Shown here: piece after piece, positions 6,460 to 8,057 of the stretch
How positions within the stretch are numbered: the stretch's first letter is position 1
Layout of the letters: the number at the start of each line of letters is the position of its first letter
NCBI GenBank assembly: GCA_021778375.1
Contig: JAJYCM010000116.1
Location: forward strand, 1 to 8,057
Direction of reading: 5' to 3'
Origin: Bacteroidota bacterium
GTDB lineage: Bacteria; Bacteroidota; Ignavibacteria; Ignavibacteriales; Ignavibacteriaceae
Length of the DNA: 8,057 bases
Position numbers and translations under genes: made by a program
Notes under the pieces: generated by a model
Told to the model about the DNA's origin: nothing
Database searches by the model: none
Seen by the model: the letters and a program-made list of their open reading frames with translations, nothing else

Positions 6460-6498
6460 TGCATCTCGATCTGCATTATTTGTGCGCTTTGAGATGCA
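6460..6498. terminator. Inverted repeat TGCATCTC / GAGATGCA after the aldo/keto reductase
   Basis: A perfect 8-bp inverted repeat (6460-6467 and 6491-6498) spans a 23-nt spacer and starts 20 bp after the reductase stop. An inner GCA/TGC pair (6473-6475 and 6483-6485) could extend the structure. The downstream TATTTT is only a weak U-tract and the loop is long, so this may be a poor terminator or instead an operator for a dimeric regulator. Confidence 0.35.
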
Positions 6499-6510
6499 CG
6501 TATTTTAAAC

Positions 6511-6539
6511 TAGAATCTTTTCTTATTTATTTGATTCTA
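6511..6539. repeat. Inverted repeat TAGAATC / GATTCTA ahead of the methyltransferase gene
   Basis: A perfect 7-bp inverted repeat (6511-6517 and 6533-6539) around a 15-nt T-rich spacer ends 18 bp before the methyltransferase ATG. It could be an operator or a 5' leader hairpin. A 7-bp match can also occur by chance in AT-rich sequence. Confidence 0.3.
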
Positions 6540-6556
6540 ACGTAATAAAAGGATTA

Positions 6557-7159
6557 ATGAAATTTATGAACGATAAACATTCACACGCGTCAGAACAACA
6601 TCATTCTACTTCTTCAACTAACGATAGGGTATTTAATCAAGGCGCAGACAGACTTCGCGCGCCGGAAAGAGTTGAACGTTTAGAAATCGAGAGAGTCGTC
6701 AGTTTATCTCTTGAAGGAGAAAAAATTCACTCTGTTTTGGACATCGGCACAGGCAGCGGATTGTTCGCAGAAGCATTTCATCAAAGGAAATTGAAAGTTG
6801 CAGGCATTGATTCTAATCAAAGCATGGTAGATGCAGCAAAAGAATTTCTCCCTGATTCTACGATCCAAGTAGCACCTGCAGAAGCGTTACCATTTAACGA
6901 TAATTCTTTTGATTTGACTTTTTTCGGAGTTGTCTTTCATGAAGTCGACAATTATCAGAAAGCAATAAAAGAAGCCTACAGGGTATCGCTAATTAGGACT
7001 TCAATTTTAGAATGGGATTATAAAGAAGAAAATTTCGGACCTCCACTTGCTCACAGACTAAGGCCGGAGTTTTTAAAAAGCCTGGCTGAGGAAGCCGGAT
7101 ATAAGAATTTTCAATCCATAAAGTTAAATAGCCTAGTTTTGTATTTGCTTGATAAATAG
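6557..7159 (+). CDS. Class I SAM-dependent methyltransferase (type 11)
   Basis: This 200-residue protein has the Rossmann-like methyltransferase fold. Motif I is VLDIGTGSG at 60-68 (SAM binding); Asp85 in AGIDSN is the acidic residue that binds the SAM ribose; AEALPF at 108-113 and FDL at 118-120 are the next core motifs. The N-terminal VFNQGADRLRAPERVERL (25-42) and the GPPLAHRL segment at 161-168 match a family of small soluble methyltransferases widespread in anaerobes whose substrate I do not know. The usual 'KPGG' turn after YRV is missing and shortened (YRVSLIRTSILEW, 141-153). Residues 5-22 are rich in His, Ser and Thr. The start is uncertain: AAAGGA (6548-6553) is only 3 nt from the ATG at 6557 and 12 nt from the in-frame ATG at 6566. 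It is separated from its neighbours by gaps of about 110 bp on each side. Confidence 0.88.
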   Translation: MKFMNDKHSHASEQHHSTSSTNDRVFNQGADRLRAPERVERLEIERVVSLSLEGEKIHSVLDIGTGSGLFAEAFHQRKLKVAGIDSNQSMVDAAKEFLPDSTIQVAPAEALPFNDNSFDLTFFGVVFHEVDNYQKAIKEAYRVSLIRTSILEWDYKEENFGPPLAHRLRPEFLKSLAEEAGYKNFQSIKLNSLVLYLLDK

Positions 7160-7270
7160 GCAAAAGAATCTTTTAAATTCGGTTTGAGAATCTTCAGAAA
7201 TATTCTATTTTTTCAACAATGAAATTTTTAGTTTTACTGATTTCGTTTTAGTAACAAAACCATAAAAATC
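7160..7270 (+). other. Spacer with weak terminator-like hairpin and an 11-codon frame
   Basis: AGAAT (7187-7191) pairs with ATTCT (7202-7206), followed by a T6 run at 7208-7213. The stem is short and AT-only apart from one G-C, so it is a weak terminator for the methyltransferase at best. An ATG at 7219 opens a 10-residue frame ending at 7251 (MKFLVLLISF), out of frame with the following gene; it could be chance or a short leader. Confidence 0.3.
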
Positions 7271-8057
7271 TTGAAAGAAAAAGTTAGATTTATTTTTGTC
7301 GATCTTCTACGTGGTTGGGCGCTTCTTGTAATGTTTGAAGTTCATTCTTTTAATGTTTTGCTTAAGCCTGCTTTACAAAAGACAGATTGGTTCAATCAGT
7401 TGAATTTTGTAAACGGGCTTGTTGCACCTGCATTTCTTTTTATCTCCGGTTTCGCTTTCGTTCTGTCCTCGCAAAAAAATTTAGATGAGCTAAGGAAATT
7501 CGGAGGAAAATTTTGGAAGAAACTTGCTAGAATTCTATTAGTATTTTTAGTCGGTTATTCTCTTCATATTCCTTTTCTCTCAATTAGGCTCATACACGAA
7601 CGTGCAAACCAGCAGATGATGTTAGCTGCGTATAATGTTGATGTACTTCAGTGTATTGCGGCGGGGTTATTATTTTTATTTATAGCAAGATTAATTATCA
7701 AATCTGACAAGTATTATAATATTTTTCTAATTTTAAGTTTCTTTTTTGTAATTCTTATTTCTCCTCTTTTTTGGCAAATTGATTTCACAAAATTTCTGCC
7801 TCTGTTTCTTGCAGATTATTTTAATCCTACTAACGGCTCATATTTTCCATTATTTCCATGGATGGGCTTTTTACTTGCGGGTGCCATTGTTTGTACTTTG
7901 TATCTTCAGGAGCGCGAGAAGGGAAATGAGGAAATTTTTATATACTCAATAGCTATTATTGGATTAGGATTAGCGTTTGCCGGTCATTTTTTCTTATCGG
8001 AAATATTTAAATTAAATTCATTTTCTGTTAAACCGCATCCAGCCTTTTTTTTTCAAC
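7271..8057 (+). CDS. DUF1624 / heparan-alpha-glucosaminide N-acetyltransferase-like membrane acyltransferase, 3' end outside window
   Basis: The frame stays open from a TGA at 7238-7240 to the window edge, giving 262 codons from the proposed start. It is a multi-pass inner-membrane protein with at least six hydrophobic segments. The first helix carries FVDLLRGWALLVMFEVH (residues 9-25), the signature of the DUF1624 / acyltransferase superfamily ('D-x-LRG-x-A-x-x-x-M-x-x-x-H'). GLVAPAFLFISGFAF (49-63) and YFPLFPWMGFLLAG (191-204) are further family hallmarks. Members are thought to transfer acetyl groups across the membrane to sugars or glycans; here the substrate is unknown. No ATG precedes the conserved first helix. 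The first plausible start is TTG at 7271, without a clear ribosome site; ATA at 7262 is the only other candidate nearby, and the next ATG (Met21) falls inside the helix. A sequencing error or a frameshift at the 5' end is possible. The C-terminus is not visible. Confidence 0.8.
   Translation, partial: MKEKVRFIFVDLLRGWALLVMFEVHSFNVLLKPALQKTDWFNQLNFVNGLVAPAFLFISGFAFVLSSQKNLDELRKFGGKFWKKLARILLVFLVGYSLHIPFLSIRLIHERANQQMMLAAYNVDVLQCIAAGLLFLFIARLIIKSDKYYNIFLILSFFFVILISPLFWQIDFTKFLPLFLADYFNPTNGSYFPLFPWMGFLLAGAIVCTLYLQEREKGNEEIFIYSIAIIGLGLAFAGHFFLSEIFKLNSFSVKPHPAFFFQ

Overview
The window is an AT-rich (roughly mid-30s % GC by eye) bacterial chromosomal segment with short intergenic gaps. Gene content and protein style suggest a member of the Bacteroidota/Ignavibacteria (FCB) lineage. 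The signs are the ferredoxin-fused energy-converting hydrogenase-type small subunit, a lone gene resembling the Bacteroidota DUF6266-type proteins, and the general codon and lysine/isoleucine-rich protein composition. This placement is an inference from protein style and has not been tested phylogenetically. There are no rRNA, tRNA, CRISPR, insertion-sequence or phage-integration signals.

Layout. (1) Positions 1-838 are the 3' end of a membrane-bound group 4 hydrogenase or hydrogenase-related (Ehr-like) operon: the last 21 codons of what is probably the large subunit, then the complete ferredoxin-fused small subunit. The operon continues upstream, outside the window. (2) Positions 839-1032 are a convergent intergenic gap holding six tandem copies of an 8-bp unit (consensus TGGARTRN) that run into a hairpin. 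(3) Positions 1033-1755 hold a minus-strand gene of unknown function. (4) Positions 1756-2136 are a divergent, gene-free spacer. (5) Positions 2137-3405 encode an MFS metabolite:proton symporter-like permease. (6) Positions 3406-3614 are a spacer with a near-perfect 23/24-bp direct repeat. (7) Positions 3615-6440 are a probable operon of serine O-acetyltransferase (cysE), cysteine synthase (cysK, 9 bp downstream) and an aldo/keto reductase (30 bp downstream). (8) Positions 6557-7159 encode a small class I SAM-dependent methyltransferase, after a spacer with two inverted repeats. (9) From about position 7271 to the end is an open, truncated membrane protein of the DUF1624 / heparan-alpha-glucosaminide N-acetyltransferase type, with no ATG start.

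How the genes work together. CysE makes O-acetylserine from serine and acetyl-CoA, and CysK converts it with sulfide to cysteine. CysE ends in a C-terminal isoleucine, the residue that docks into the CysK active site in known cysteine synthase complexes. The Ehr/hydrogenase module would couple ferredoxin chemistry to ion translocation. The other genes (permease, reductase, methyltransferase, acyltransferase) look like ordinary stand-alone metabolic genes. I see no clear novel multi-gene system. The most notable signals are the large-subunit tail that lacks the nickel-ligand motif, the octamer repeat array, the duplicated element ahead of cysE, and the unknown minus-strand gene.
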